The notes beneath the pieces were generated by a model. That model saw nothing but the letters and a program-made list of their open reading frames with translations. It was not told the origin of the DNA and did not search any database. Shown one piece after another: positions 5,481 through 12,901 of a DNA stretch of 15,391 nt. Both the position numbers and the translations under genes were made by a program. The number at the start of each line of letters is the position of its first letter. Position 1 is the stretch's first letter. Origin of the DNA: Candidatus Peribacteraceae bacterium (GTDB lineage Bacteria; Patescibacteriota; Gracilibacteria; Peribacterales; Peribacteraceae); NCBI GenBank assembly GCA_013140485.1, contig JABFSS010000081.1:1-15391 (forward strand), written 5' to 3'.

Positions 5481-6238
5481 GGGGCGGAACGGACGGGGAT
5501 AGAGTTTGCAGACAATTCTTTCTTCAGATTTCCAATCGTCGTGTCGTCGTAGTGCAGAATCGATGCGACGCAGACGGCATCGGCTTTGCCTTCCTTGATT
5601 GCTTGCGTGAGTGAGGCGGCGTCTTTGGCTCCGCCGTGGATCACAACCGGCACCGGGCAGAAGGACGTTACTGCGGTGAGGAGCTCGAGGTCGAAGCCTT
5701 TGCGCGTGCCGTCGAAGTCCACCGACGTCAGGAGAATTTCGCCCACGCCCAAATCGAGCGCGCGCTTGATCCACTCAATTGCATCGAGTCCCGTATGTTC
5801 ACGTCCTCCTTCTATGTATGGCTCCCACTTCCCGGGTGACGTCCTCTTTGCCTCTACTGATAGGACGATACATTGAGATCCAAATTGATGGACCGCTTCG
5901 GCGAGCAACTCCGGACGCCGCGTTGCAAACGTATTGATGGCGACTTTGTCGGCGCCGGCGCGGAGGAAGTTGTTGATGTCTTGGAGCGACTGAATGCCGC
6001 CGCCCATCGTGAGTGGAATAAAAAGCTCGTTCGCAATGGAACGCATCAAATCGAAATCGGGACTTCTTCCATACAAGCTCGCCACGCTATCCATCGCAAT
6101 CAGCTCGTCGGCGCCCTGCTCGTAGTACTTGCGCGCCAGCGCCCGCGGTTCACCCACCACGCGCAGGCCTTCCATATGGATGCCTTTCACCACGTTGGGG
6201 CCTTTGATATCGAGCCGGGGGATAATCCGCACCTTCAT
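5477..6238 (-). CDS. hisF: HisF-like (WbuZ/HisF2-type) cyclase subunit
   Basis: A 253-residue TIM-barrel protein, normal HisF length. Family landmarks are RIIPRLDIKGPNVVKGI (4-20), the GGGI phosphate loop (79-82), RAGADKVAIN (93-102) and EGKADAV near 216-222. The first catalytic Asp is kept (Asp10). The second, which lies in a VxIDAKR context in biosynthetic HisF, is Glu129 here (SVEAKR). RLDIKGPN and VASLYGR (52-58) are features I associate with the glycan-linked HisF subfamily. This suggests it channels ammonia from HisH to another enzyme and does not act as the histidine cyclase. A TAAGAT -10 box 6 nt before the ATG predicts a leaderless hisF-hisH message, divergent from neuB. Confidence 0.92.
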   Translation of the reverse strand: MKVRIIPRLDIKGPNVVKGIHMEGLRVVGEPRALARKYYEQGADELIAMDSVASLYGRSPDFDLMRSIANELFIPLTMGGGIQSLQDINNFLRAGADKVAINTFATRRPELLAEAVHQFGSQCIVLSVEAKRTSPGKWEPYIEGGREHTGLDAIEWIKRALDLGVGEILLTSVDFDGTRKGFDLELLTAVTSFCPVPVVIHGGAKDAASLTQAIKEGKADAVCVASILHYDDTTIGNLKKELSANSIPVRSAP

Positions 6239-6244
6239 ACGGCT

Positions 6245-6250
6245 ATCTTA
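6245..6250 (-). promoter_or_regulatory. -10 box of the hisF-hisH operon (leaderless spacing)
   Basis: TAAGAT on the minus strand is separated from the hisF ATG (6238) by only 6 nt, so transcription should start at the A of the start codon. No good -35 is seen. It lies back to back with the neuB -10 box 20 bp away. Confidence 0.5.
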
Positions 6251-6276
6251 CACTCCGGCGTTCGGCGGAGTATTCT
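6247..6276 (+). promoter_or_regulatory. Promoter of the neuB-type gene
   Basis: CTTACA (6247-6252), an 18-bp spacer and TATTCT (6271-6276), with 8 nt to the ATG at 6285, again give an almost leaderless mRNA. It overlaps the divergent hisF promoter, so the two directions may compete. Confidence 0.45.
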
Positions 6277-6284
6277 TCGCTTCC

Positions 6285-7337
6285 ATGGTTTCCCTCTCCA
6301 TGTTCTCCTCCGGCGCGCCGTACATCATCGCGGAGGCGGGCGTGAATCACGACGGGAGTCTCGCCAAGGCCCGGCAGTTGATCGATATCGCCGCCGATGC
6401 GGGAGCCGATGCCGTCAAATTCCAACTCTTCAATCCCGATGAAATCGCCGCGGCGCAGGCGCCGCTTGCCGAGTACCAGAAGCGCTCCGGAGAGGAGAGC
6501 CAACATGCGATGCTCACGCGGCTGACGCTTCCGCTCGAGGACTATCGCCAATTGAAGGACTATGCGGAAACGAAGGGACTCGCGTTCATCGTCACGCCTT
6601 TCGATAGCGACAGCGCGCGGTTCCTTGCGAGTCTCGGCGTCACCGTGCTGAAGATCCCGTCGGGCGAGATCACCAACCTGCCGTTCCTCCGGGAAGTCGC
6701 CGCGCTACGCATCTTCACGATTATTTCGACAGGAATGTCGACGATTGAAGAGATTCAAGAAGCCGTTGCTCCGTTTAAGAACGCAGGCACCGAGTTCGCG
6801 CTGCTCCACTGCGTCAGTTCGTACCCCGCGCCGGCGGATCAGATCAATCTGCGAGCGATGCAGACCCTTAGTGATGCTTTTTCCGTTCCCGTCGGATATT
6901 CCGATCATACGGAGGGGATCGCCGTCGCCGTCACCGCGGTGTCGATCGGTGCGCGCATTCTCGAGAAACATTTCACTATCAACAAAAAAGATCCCGGGCC
7001 CGATCATGCGGCGTCGCTGGAGCCCGACGAGTTGAAGGAGATGATCCGGATCATCAAAGACCCCGACGCATTGCGGAATGCCAAGGTCGTCCAAGAAGCG
7101 CTTGGGACCGGAGAGAAGATTTGCCAGCCGTGCGAGATGAATACACGCGCGGTCGCGCGCCGCAGCCTCGTCCTCACGCGCGGGGTGAAGGCGGGAGAGA
7201 AGATTACCGTCGACATGATCGCCATCAAGAGGCCGGGCACGGGCATCGCGCCGAAAGAGTTTGAGAGCGTTCTCGGGAAAACTCTGACGCACGCGCTCCG
7301 GGCAGGGGCGGTTCTGACGCGGGATCACCTCGCGTGA
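6285..7337 (+). CDS. neuB: N-acylneuraminate/nonulosonate synthase (NeuB/SpsE/LegI family)
   Basis: A 350-residue enzyme that condenses phosphoenolpyruvate with a six-carbon amino sugar to form a nonulosonic acid. The TIM-barrel domain shows YIIAEAGVNHDGS (13-25), ADAVKFQLF (41-49), KIPSGEI (123-129), HCVSSYPAP (175-183), GYSDHTEGI with metal-ligand candidate His208, and EKHFT with His229. The C-terminal SAF (antifreeze-like) domain runs from about 285 to 350, including RRSLVL and RPGTGI, whose Arg usually reaches the partner subunit's site. Length is normal. The start at 6285 fits the promoter; ATG at 6300 is an alternative that would leave a longer leader. It supplies the substrate for the CMP-synthetase at 1638. 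The last 13 bp overlap the convergent glycosyltransferase gene. Confidence 0.94.
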   Translation: MVSLSMFSSGAPYIIAEAGVNHDGSLAKARQLIDIAADAGADAVKFQLFNPDEIAAAQAPLAEYQKRSGEESQHAMLTRLTLPLEDYRQLKDYAETKGLAFIVTPFDSDSARFLASLGVTVLKIPSGEITNLPFLREVAALRIFTIISTGMSTIEEIQEAVAPFKNAGTEFALLHCVSSYPAPADQINLRAMQTLSDAFSVPVGYSDHTEGIAVAVTAVSIGARILEKHFTINKKDPGPDHAASLEPDELKEMIRIIKDPDALRNAKVVQEALGTGEKICQPCEMNTRAVARRSLVLTRGVKAGEKITVDMIAIKRPGTGIAPKEFESVLGKTLTHALRAGAVLTRDHLA

Positions 7338-8464
7338 GCCCTCACGAGTCGTGTGTACACAACCTCCGCCTCTTCGGCCTGCCGTTCGACGCTGTGTTCG
7401 GCGACCCAGGCGCGGCATTCATCCGGCTTGATGCGATTCTCCTCCAAGACCCACCGCAAACGTTCGGCTACTTCATCGGGATTCTGCGGATGGACGAGAT
7501 AACCCGAGCGGCCGTCTTCGATTGCGTTCTCGCAGCCGGAATCACGCGGACCGATGGCCGGAACTCCGCGCGCGTTGGCTTCCAAAAACACCAAGCCGAA
7601 TCCTTCGAAGTGATGGCCGTGTGAAATGCTCAGCATCAGGAAGCAATCGGCGTCGGCGTACGCCTGCGAGAGTTCTCCATCCGTTATGTGGCCGCGAAAA
7701 GTCACCGCGCCGTCGAGTCCGAGCGCTTTCACTCGTGTACGAAGCGCGTCCATGTACTTGCCGGGCGGCGCGGCGCCGATCACGGAGAGGTGAAAAGGAA
7801 CAGAGGAGATCTTTTTGAAGTGGCCGCATGCTTCGATCACTTCGTGGACTCCCTTCCGCGGCTTCACTCCTCCCACAAAGACCAGTCGCTTCTCGGTTCC
7901 CGGTGTCCGCGGAGGCGGGAGCGGCGGCTGCACGATGCCGAGCGTCCAGACGACCATCTTCTTGCGGACTTTTTCGGCGAGCGCGGGGGATTGCGACTCC
8001 AGTTCCTTCCCCACGCGGAATTCGGTGTAGCGGCTGATGGCAAACACGTGGTCGAGGCGAGCGTACGCGCGGCGCATCAGCCACCGCGTGCTTCTGTCGG
8101 CGAGCGGGAGCACGGAGTATGTGCCGCAGGCGGTTATCGCGGTGCACGGGAGTCGTCGCCACAGACTCATAATCGACAGCGCGAAGGCGTACGGTTCGTT
8201 CATAAAATGCACGATGTCCGGTTTGTATTCTTTGATCGCCGCATCCAGAGTTCGCACAGTCTTCCAGATCTGCAACGGGTTTCTGAGCAGCGTCAGAGGG
8301 GCGGGCAGAACGGGCCGTTGCGGAAAGGGGAGTGAAGGGTCGACCGTCTGCACCAGCGTCAGTACCTCATGGCCTCGTCCAATCAGGCCACGAACGGTAT
8401 TGCCGGAGCAGGTCCCCCAGCCGTCATTCGGCGTCAAACACTGTGCGAGCGCAAGGATTCTCAT
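7325..8464 (-). CDS. GT4-family glycosyltransferase
   Basis: A 379-residue GT-B fold glycosyltransferase of normal length, expected at the cytoplasmic face of the membrane. The N-terminal acceptor domain starts MRILALAQ with an early Gly-rich turn (SGNTVRGL, 20-27). The C-terminal donor domain begins near FVGGVKPRKG (196-205) and has the EX7E motif as Glu287 to Glu295 in EGFGLVFLE, then GVPAIGPRDSG (300-310). The donor is unknown; a GDP-sugar is plausible because the gene overlaps gmd as ATGA (8461-8464) and is probably cotranslated with it. The 3' end overlaps the neuB 3' end by 13 bp with no terminator between. Confidence 0.92.
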   Translation of the reverse strand: MRILALAQCLTPNDGWGTCSGNTVRGLIGRGHEVLTLVQTVDPSLPFPQRPVLPAPLTLLRNPLQIWKTVRTLDAAIKEYKPDIVHFMNEPYAFALSIMSLWRRLPCTAITACGTYSVLPLADRSTRWLMRRAYARLDHVFAISRYTEFRVGKELESQSPALAEKVRKKMVVWTLGIVQPPLPPPRTPGTEKRLVFVGGVKPRKGVHEVIEACGHFKKISSVPFHLSVIGAAPPGKYMDALRTRVKALGLDGAVTFRGHITDGELSQAYADADCFLMLSISHGHHFEGFGLVFLEANARGVPAIGPRDSGCENAIEDGRSGYLVHPQNPDEVAERLRWVLEENRIKPDECRAWVAEHSVERQAEEAEVVYTRLVRAHAR

Positions 8465-9438
8465 GTTTGGGGAGTAAGGCGCTCGATGTCGCGGCGCACC
8501 ATCATCGTCACGAGTTCTTCAAAACTCACGCGCGGTTCCCAGCCGAGCACGCGCTTGGCTTTGTCGTTCTTTCCCGAAAGTTCCTGCAGTTCGACCGGGC
8601 GCAGGTACTTGGGGTCGCTCTTCACATACTTCGTCCAGTCCTCGATGCCGACTTCACGGAACGCGAATGCCAGAAAGTCCCGCACGGAGTGCGTCTTGCC
8701 CGTCGAGATCACGAATTCTTCGGCGACCGGCTGCTGGAGCATTCGCCACATCACCTCCACGTAGTCTCCGGCGAATCCCCAGTCGCGTTTTGCGTCCATA
8801 TTCCCCAGTGAAATGTGGTCACTCAGTCCCAAATGGATCCGCGCCACGCCGTTGGAGATTTTTCGCGTGACGAAGTCGAGGCCGCGCAGGGGCGATTCGT
8901 GGTTAAACAGGATCCCGCAGCATGCGAAGAGCCCGAAGCTCTCGCGATAGTTGATCGTCATCCAGTGCGCGAAGAGCTTGCTGACCGCGTACGGGCTTTT
9001 CGGATGCAGAGGCGTGTCTTCGTCCTGGCGATGCTGCTGGTTGCCGCTCCCGTACATCTCGCTCGTCGAGGCTTGGTAGAACTTCGCCGTGGGGCACAGC
9101 TCACGCATCGCTTGGAGCAGCCTCAGTGTCCCGAGCGCGTTGACGTCGGCCGTCGGCAGCGGTGCGTTCCAGCTTGCCGCGACAAAAGACCGCGACGCGA
9201 GGTTGTAGATCTCGTCCGGCTGCACCGATTTCACGAGCGCGTTCACCGACGCTTCATCGGTCATGTCCACGTCGCGCAGCGCAATCTTCTCGCGGACTCC
9301 CAGTTCATCCAGCCGCCAGAGTTTGTCCGCGGACAGGTCATGCGCAGATCCGTGCACTTCGTAACCTTTGTTGAGCAGAAACTCACTCAAGTACGCACCG
9401 TCCTGGCCGGTAATCCCGGTGATTAATACTCGTTTCAT
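8461..9438 (-). CDS. gmd: GDP-mannose 4,6-dehydratase
   Basis: A 325-residue extended SDR that converts GDP-mannose to GDP-4-keto-6-deoxymannose, the precursor of fucose, rhamnose and related GDP-deoxysugars. The NADP-binding motif TGITGQDGAYL is at 7-17. The catalytic set is TSE at 125-127, Tyr150 and Lys154 (SPYAVSK). NHESPLRG (179-186) and NMDAKRDWGFAGDYVE (213-228) are nearly invariant in Gmd. Length is at the short end of the family. A TATTCT -10 box 7 nt before the ATG suggests its own leaderless transcript in addition to read-through from the dehydrogenase 50 bp upstream. No reductase or epimerase to finish the sugar is visible in the window. Confidence 0.96.
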   Translation of the reverse strand: MKRVLITGITGQDGAYLSEFLLNKGYEVHGSAHDLSADKLWRLDELGVREKIALRDVDMTDEASVNALVKSVQPDEIYNLASRSFVAASWNAPLPTADVNALGTLRLLQAMRELCPTAKFYQASTSEMYGSGNQQHRQDEDTPLHPKSPYAVSKLFAHWMTINYRESFGLFACCGILFNHESPLRGLDFVTRKISNGVARIHLGLSDHISLGNMDAKRDWGFAGDYVEVMWRMLQQPVAEEFVISTGKTHSVRDFLAFAFREVGIEDWTKYVKSDPKYLRPVELQELSGKNDKAKRVLGWEPRVSFEELVTMMVRRDIERLTPQT

Positions 9439-9445
9439 TGGGGTC

Positions 9446-9451
9446 AGAATA
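9446..9451 (-). promoter_or_regulatory. -10 box of gmd (leaderless spacing)
   Basis: TATTCT on the minus strand, 7 nt before the gmd ATG at 9438. The -35 region is not convincing. The 50-bp gap to the upstream dehydrogenase holds nothing else. Confidence 0.45.
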
Positions 9452-9488
9452 CCTGGTTCTTCGCCGTGATGCAGTGGGTCCGTCGTTC

Positions 9489-10751
9489 CTACAAAGCCAT
9501 GTACTTGCTTCCGCCCTTCTCCACCGCTTTCCCGTCCAGCAGCGACTTCAAATCATAGATCACCCCTCCTTTCTTCGTCGCCTTGAGCATTCCATCCACT
9601 CCTACTGCGAGATACTCCTTGTGCGGTACCAGAAAGACGACGGCATCGTAGGGTCCGCCGTCGAGTGACCCCGGCGTCATCTTCAATTTCTTGATTTCCT
9701 CCGGCGTGATGAACGGATCGTGCGCTTCGACGGCAAAACCTCCTTTCGCGAAGTGATGCACGACGTCCTGAGCCTTGCTGTTGCGTGTGTCGGGAATGTT
9801 TTCTTTAAAAGTGAGACCGAGAACAAGGATTTTGCCGTTTTTTGGGACGTGCGCGGCGACGGCATTCACAATGTAGCCGCTCATCCCGTCGTTGACCGCG
9901 CGCCCGACCGTGATCACGTTGGTTTTCATGCCGAGTTGCTTCGCTTTCTCCACCAAATAGTACGGATCCACGCCGATGCAGTGCCCGCCGACGAGGCCCG
10001 GTTGGAATTTGAGGAAGTTCCACTTGGTTCCCGCGGCTTCGAGCACGTCTTTTGTTGGAATACCAATCGCATTGCAGAGCATCGCGATCTCGTTGACGTA
10101 CGCGATGTTCAAATCGCGCTGCGCGTTCTCGATGGCTTTCCCCATTTCGGCGACTTTGATCGACGGTGCGCGGTGGATGCCCGCGGTGATGATCGAACCG
10201 TACAGTTCGCACAGGACATCCGCCGTCTTTTCATCCTGCCCCGCGACCACTTTCACGATCTTCGTAATCGTGTGATTTTTATCTCCGGGATTCACACGCT
10301 CGGGGGAATATCCCAGGGTGAAATCTTTCCCGCAGACGAGTCCTGATTGTTTTTCCAAGATCGGGCCGCAGATTTCCTCCGTCACGCCGGGATAGACCGT
10401 CGATTCGTACACGACGATCGCGCCTTTCTTCAAATTCTTCCCGACCGTGACGGATGCCTTCTCCAGCGGTGTCAAATCCGGATTATTCTTTTCATCCACG
10501 GGCGTGGGCAGCGCCAAGATGATCACGTCACATGTTTTCAGCGATGCCGGGTCGGTCGTGAAGTTGATGGAGACGGCCTTCAGTTGCGCCGCCGTCAATT
10601 CCAGCGTCCAGTCCTCGCCTTTCTTCAGCGCGTCGATGCGTGGCTGCGAGATGTCGTAGCCTGTCACATTGTGGCCGGCCGCAGCGAAGGCATGAGCGAG
10701 GGGTAAACCGACATATCCAAGGCCGACGATGGCGATCCTCTGTGGCTGCAT
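9489..10751 (-). CDS. tviB: UDP-N-acetylhexosamine 6-dehydrogenase, TviB/WbpO/VipA type
   Basis: A 420-residue nucleotide-sugar dehydrogenase performing the two-step NAD-dependent oxidation of C6 to a carboxylate. The Rossmann motif is IVGLGYVGLPLA (8-19). ESTVYPG (116-122) and YSPERVNPGDKNH (148-160) are characteristic, and the catalytic Cys258 sits in GGHCIGVDPYYL (255-266). The closest match I recall is the Vi-antigen TviB/WbpO group, which oxidises UDP-GlcNAc or UDP-GalNAc, rather than UDP-glucose dehydrogenase. The C-terminal nucleotide-binding domain is complete. A TATTCT -10 box lies 6 nt before the start codon. The product would be an N-acetylhexosaminuronate for the same polysaccharide as the nonulosonate genes; an epimerase (TviC/WbpP type) is not present here. 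Confidence 0.93.
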   Translation of the reverse strand: MQPQRIAIVGLGYVGLPLAHAFAAAGHNVTGYDISQPRIDALKKGEDWTLELTAAQLKAVSINFTTDPASLKTCDVIILALPTPVDEKNNPDLTPLEKASVTVGKNLKKGAIVVYESTVYPGVTEEICGPILEKQSGLVCGKDFTLGYSPERVNPGDKNHTITKIVKVVAGQDEKTADVLCELYGSIITAGIHRAPSIKVAEMGKAIENAQRDLNIAYVNEIAMLCNAIGIPTKDVLEAAGTKWNFLKFQPGLVGGHCIGVDPYYLVEKAKQLGMKTNVITVGRAVNDGMSGYIVNAVAAHVPKNGKILVLGLTFKENIPDTRNSKAQDVVHHFAKGGFAVEAHDPFITPEEIKKLKMTPGSLDGGPYDAVVFLVPHKEYLAVGVDGMLKATKKGGVIYDLKSLLDGKAVEKGGSKYMAL

Positions 10752-10757
10752 GCATGC

Positions 10758-10763
10758 AGAATA
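10758..10763 (-). promoter_or_regulatory. -10 box of the UDP-sugar dehydrogenase gene (leaderless spacing)
   Basis: TATTCT on the minus strand ends 6 nt before the ATG at 10751. An overlapping TATGAT is 5 bp further upstream and would give a short leader. A -35 box is not clear. Confidence 0.45.
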
Positions 10764-10786
10764 TCATAGGAATGCCCTTCCGTTGC

Positions 10787-10805
10787 GGGTAAAAACTCAT
10801 TACCC
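10787..10805. promoter_or_regulatory. Inverted repeat in the divergent promoter region
   Basis: GGGTAA (10787-10792) and TTACCC (10800-10805) are perfect mirror partners around a 7-nt centre, midway between the starts of the dehydrogenase and the NIF3-like gene. It may be an operator acting on either gene or a transcript hairpin; nothing in the sequence decides. Confidence 0.3.
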
Positions 10806-10837
10806 TTCAGTACGAATCATCATTTCCCACTGTTTTT

Positions 10838-11800
10838 ATGAAACTGAACAAATTATTCAAGCGCGCCGTCGAAATCGGCATCGACGCCGACCCGCGCGGC
10901 AAAAAGTACCTCGACAAAATGTTCAAGCGCATCAAGGAGAAGTCCGCGAAGCTCGAAGGTCGGGAGAAAGAATGGTTCGACGACGAGCGCACATGGAACC
11001 CGTATCCGGATTCCCGCATTATCAACGGAACGGGCGACGAAGACGTCACGCGCTTGATGATCGGCATCGATATTGAGACGCCGGAGATGCTCCTCTGCGA
11101 TCGGTTGCGCGAGAAAGGCGAGAAGATCGATGCAATTCTGATTCACCACCCCGAAGGCCGTGCTCTCGCTGATCTGGAGAAGGCCATGCCCGTTCAAGTC
11201 GACGTGTACGCCCAGGCCGGCGTTCCCGTGAATCACAGCGAAGGACTCCTGCGCCCGCGCATGGACCGCATCTGGCGCGCGATTCATGCCGATAACCTGT
11301 TTAGAACGGAGCGGACGGCGGAGCTTCTCGGCATCCCCGCGTTCTGCTGCCACACGATCACCGATAACCTCGTCTGGCGCTTCATGGAGAAGACGATCTG
11401 CAAGAAGCCGTTCGACACGCTCAAGGAAATCGTGAACGCGTGCAATGACATCGAGGAGTACACGTGGTACGGCAAGAAGGGCAACCCGACGATCATCGTG
11501 AACGGTTCCGAGGGCGGCCGCCCCGGCAAGATCGTCGCGACGGAGTTCACCGGAGGAACGAACGGCCCGGAAGACTTCATCGAGAAGCAATCGCACGCCG
11601 GTGTCGGCACGATTCTTGCGATGCACTTCACGGAGAAAGAAGTGGAGAAGGGGAAGGAGCACCACATCAACATGATCCAGTGCAGCCACATGGCGAGCGA
11701 CGCAATCGGGATCAACTTGCTGCTCGATATTCTCAGTAAGGAGGAGAAGAAGCTGAGCACCTTGGATGTTTCAGGCTTTATTCGGGTTAAGCGGAAATAG
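10838..11800 (+). CDS. NIF3-like dinuclear-metal protein
   Basis: A 320-residue soluble protein with the layout of the NIF3 family: a first metal motif LIHHPEG (101-107, His103-His104), a conserved LGIPAFCCHTITDN block (164-177), and a C-terminal motif CSHMASD (282-288) matching the family's GHxxxE, with His284 and Asp288. Between the halves is an insert of the kind seen in NIF3 proteins. The family binds two metals and forms toroidal hexamers; its biochemical role is disputed (GTP cyclohydrolase-like or hydrolase). The first 70 residues are a charged helical extension not typical of short NIF3 proteins. No Shine-Dalgarno precedes the ATG. The stop codon directly abuts a large inverted repeat. 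The family call is by motif only. Confidence 0.7.
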   Translation: MKLNKLFKRAVEIGIDADPRGKKYLDKMFKRIKEKSAKLEGREKEWFDDERTWNPYPDSRIINGTGDEDVTRLMIGIDIETPEMLLCDRLREKGEKIDAILIHHPEGRALADLEKAMPVQVDVYAQAGVPVNHSEGLLRPRMDRIWRAIHADNLFRTERTAELLGIPAFCCHTITDNLVWRFMEKTICKKPFDTLKEIVNACNDIEEYTWYGKKGNPTIIVNGSEGGRPGKIVATEFTGGTNGPEDFIEKQSHAGVGTILAMHFTEKEVEKGKEHHINMIQCSHMASDAIGINLLLDILSKEEKKLSTLDVSGFIRVKRK

Positions 11801-11886
11801 GCCACAGAGGCAGCAAAGGCCACAGAAGTGACAGAGGAATAAAGAAATGCCTCTGTCGCCTTTGTGCCCTTTGTCACTTTTGTCGC
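11801..11886. repeat. Inverted repeat of two arms, each four degenerate 9-bp units
   Basis: The left arm (11801-11837) reads as four units: GCCACAGAG, GCAGCAAAG, GCCACAGAA, GTGACAGAG, plus one G. The right arm (11850-11886) is the inverse with units GCGACAAAA, GTGACAAAG, GGCACAAAG, GCGACAGAG on the minus strand. Consensus is roughly G-C/T-C/G-ACA-A/G-A-A/G. The arms match at 27 of 37 positions, 32 if G-T pairs are allowed, around a 12-nt A-rich loop. It starts right after the NIF3-like stop codon, so it may serve as a transcript end, and its right arm supplies the -35 box of the next gene. Confidence 0.75.
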
Positions 11887-11899
11887 TTTCGCATACAAT
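11871..11899 (+). promoter_or_regulatory. Sigma70-type promoter of the membrane protein gene
   Basis: TTGTCA (11871-11876), a 17-bp spacer and TACAAT (11894-11899) closely match consensus. Transcription would start 3-4 nt before the ATG at 11910. The -35 hexamer belongs to the right arm of the 9-bp-unit inverted repeat. Confidence 0.65.
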
Positions 11900-11909
11900 C
11901 AGCTATCCC

Positions 11910-12848
11910 ATGGCCAAAAAGCGTCTCTCCATCAACCCCTTCCGCCTCATCGCCGAGGCCTGGGCTTTCGTGGGCAACCAGCCCGCGCTCATCCATGTGC
12001 TCGTCTGGCTCTTGATCATTCCCGCAATCCTCCTTGATGCGACGGACATCTACTGGCCCGTGAGCGACGTCGAATCGGTACGACAGATCGGGCTGATGGG
12101 ATATGTGCTGGCGCAGATCGTGCTCGCGTTCCTCTTCTTCTGGGGATTCGCGTCGATCCTCCTCGTCGGGCGGCGCATGGTCAAAAGCATGGCCGGCCGC
12201 TCGCGAACGTCATTCAAATCTGTCCGGCGCGAGTCGATGCGCATCATCGTGCCGCTCTTCTTCACGTCGCTGCTCCGCGAAATCATCATCATCGAGTGGT
12301 CGCTGCTCGCCGCCATCCCCGCGACGCTGTTCCTCCTCAGCTCGCAGGCCTGCCGCGCGACGTTCTCGCCGCTGATCTCGGAGATCGGAACGCTTATGAA
12401 CACGGGAACGTTCGGCTTCCTGGATCCCGTCCTGCGGCAACTTCCTCTGCGGTGCGGTCCGCTGCTGCTCGTTATACCGCTCCTGATTCCCGCCGTCATC
12501 TACCAGATCCGGACGGTGTTCTTCAGCATGGTCATCGCGTCCGAAGGTCTCCGGTACCGCGATGCGCTGCGCCGCAGTCGCAACGTCGTCCGCGGCAAGA
12601 CCTGGACGGTCTTCTTCGTGACTCTGGCCCTCACGCTGCTGATCTACATTCCGCCTACGATCCTCAGTTACGGATCCGCCTGGCTCCAAAAGACCGCCGC
12701 TCCCGACTTTATCCTCCTCAGCACAATCATCGACAACATCCTCTTCGCCGTCGCCACGCTGCTCTTCATCCTCGCAATGACGGCGTTCTACGGGAAATTG
12801 AAGAAAGAAGCGGGGAGGGTGGAGGAGATCGTTCCTGATGTTCTATGA
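11910..12848 (+). CDS. Six-helix integral membrane protein of unknown function
   Basis: A 312-residue hydrophobic protein. Likely membrane segments are at about 26-43, 62-86, 111-145 (perhaps a long hairpin), 183-207, 231-252 and 266-293, separated by basic cytoplasmic loops such as RRMVKSMAGRSR (88-99) and RYRDALRRSRNVVRGKTW (215-232). The latter, ahead of a helix, resembles the ALRRSxxLVRG loop of the glycerophosphodiesterase membrane-domain and DUF975-like proteins, but no enzyme motif is visible. The start at MAKKRLSINPF is preferred because upstream in-frame ATG 11847 lies inside the inverted repeat and would put the start before the promoter. A 6-bp stem (12859-12864 with 12877-12882) lies after the stop without a T run. 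Confidence 0.75.
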   Translation: MAKKRLSINPFRLIAEAWAFVGNQPALIHVLVWLLIIPAILLDATDIYWPVSDVESVRQIGLMGYVLAQIVLAFLFFWGFASILLVGRRMVKSMAGRSRTSFKSVRRESMRIIVPLFFTSLLREIIIIEWSLLAAIPATLFLLSSQACRATFSPLISEIGTLMNTGTFGFLDPVLRQLPLRCGPLLLVIPLLIPAVIYQIRTVFFSMVIASEGLRYRDALRRSRNVVRGKTWTVFFVTLALTLLIYIPPTILSYGSAWLQKTAAPDFILLSTIIDNILFAVATLLFILAMTAFYGKLKKEAGRVEEIVPDVL

Positions 12849-12901
12849 ATGATATCTACGCCCTCCGGAAAAACGCAGGGCGAGTGAAGGAGGCGGCATT
12901 A

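Noticed and set aside
5481..5774. N-terminal extension of HisH
   Set aside because: It lies inside hisF in another frame and has no similarity to amidotransferases, which start at MKKIVIVDYG.
9720..10346. Plus-strand frame opposite the UDP-sugar dehydrogenase
   Set aside because: Antisense shadow of a clear enzyme gene; the translation resembles no protein.
11847..11909. Upstream start of the membrane protein
   Set aside because: It encodes MPLSPLCPLSLLSLS from the 9-bp-unit repeat and would precede the promoter at 11871-11899.
12859..12882. Terminator after the membrane protein gene
   Set aside because: A 6-bp stem with a 12-nt loop and no T run on either strand is too weak to call.
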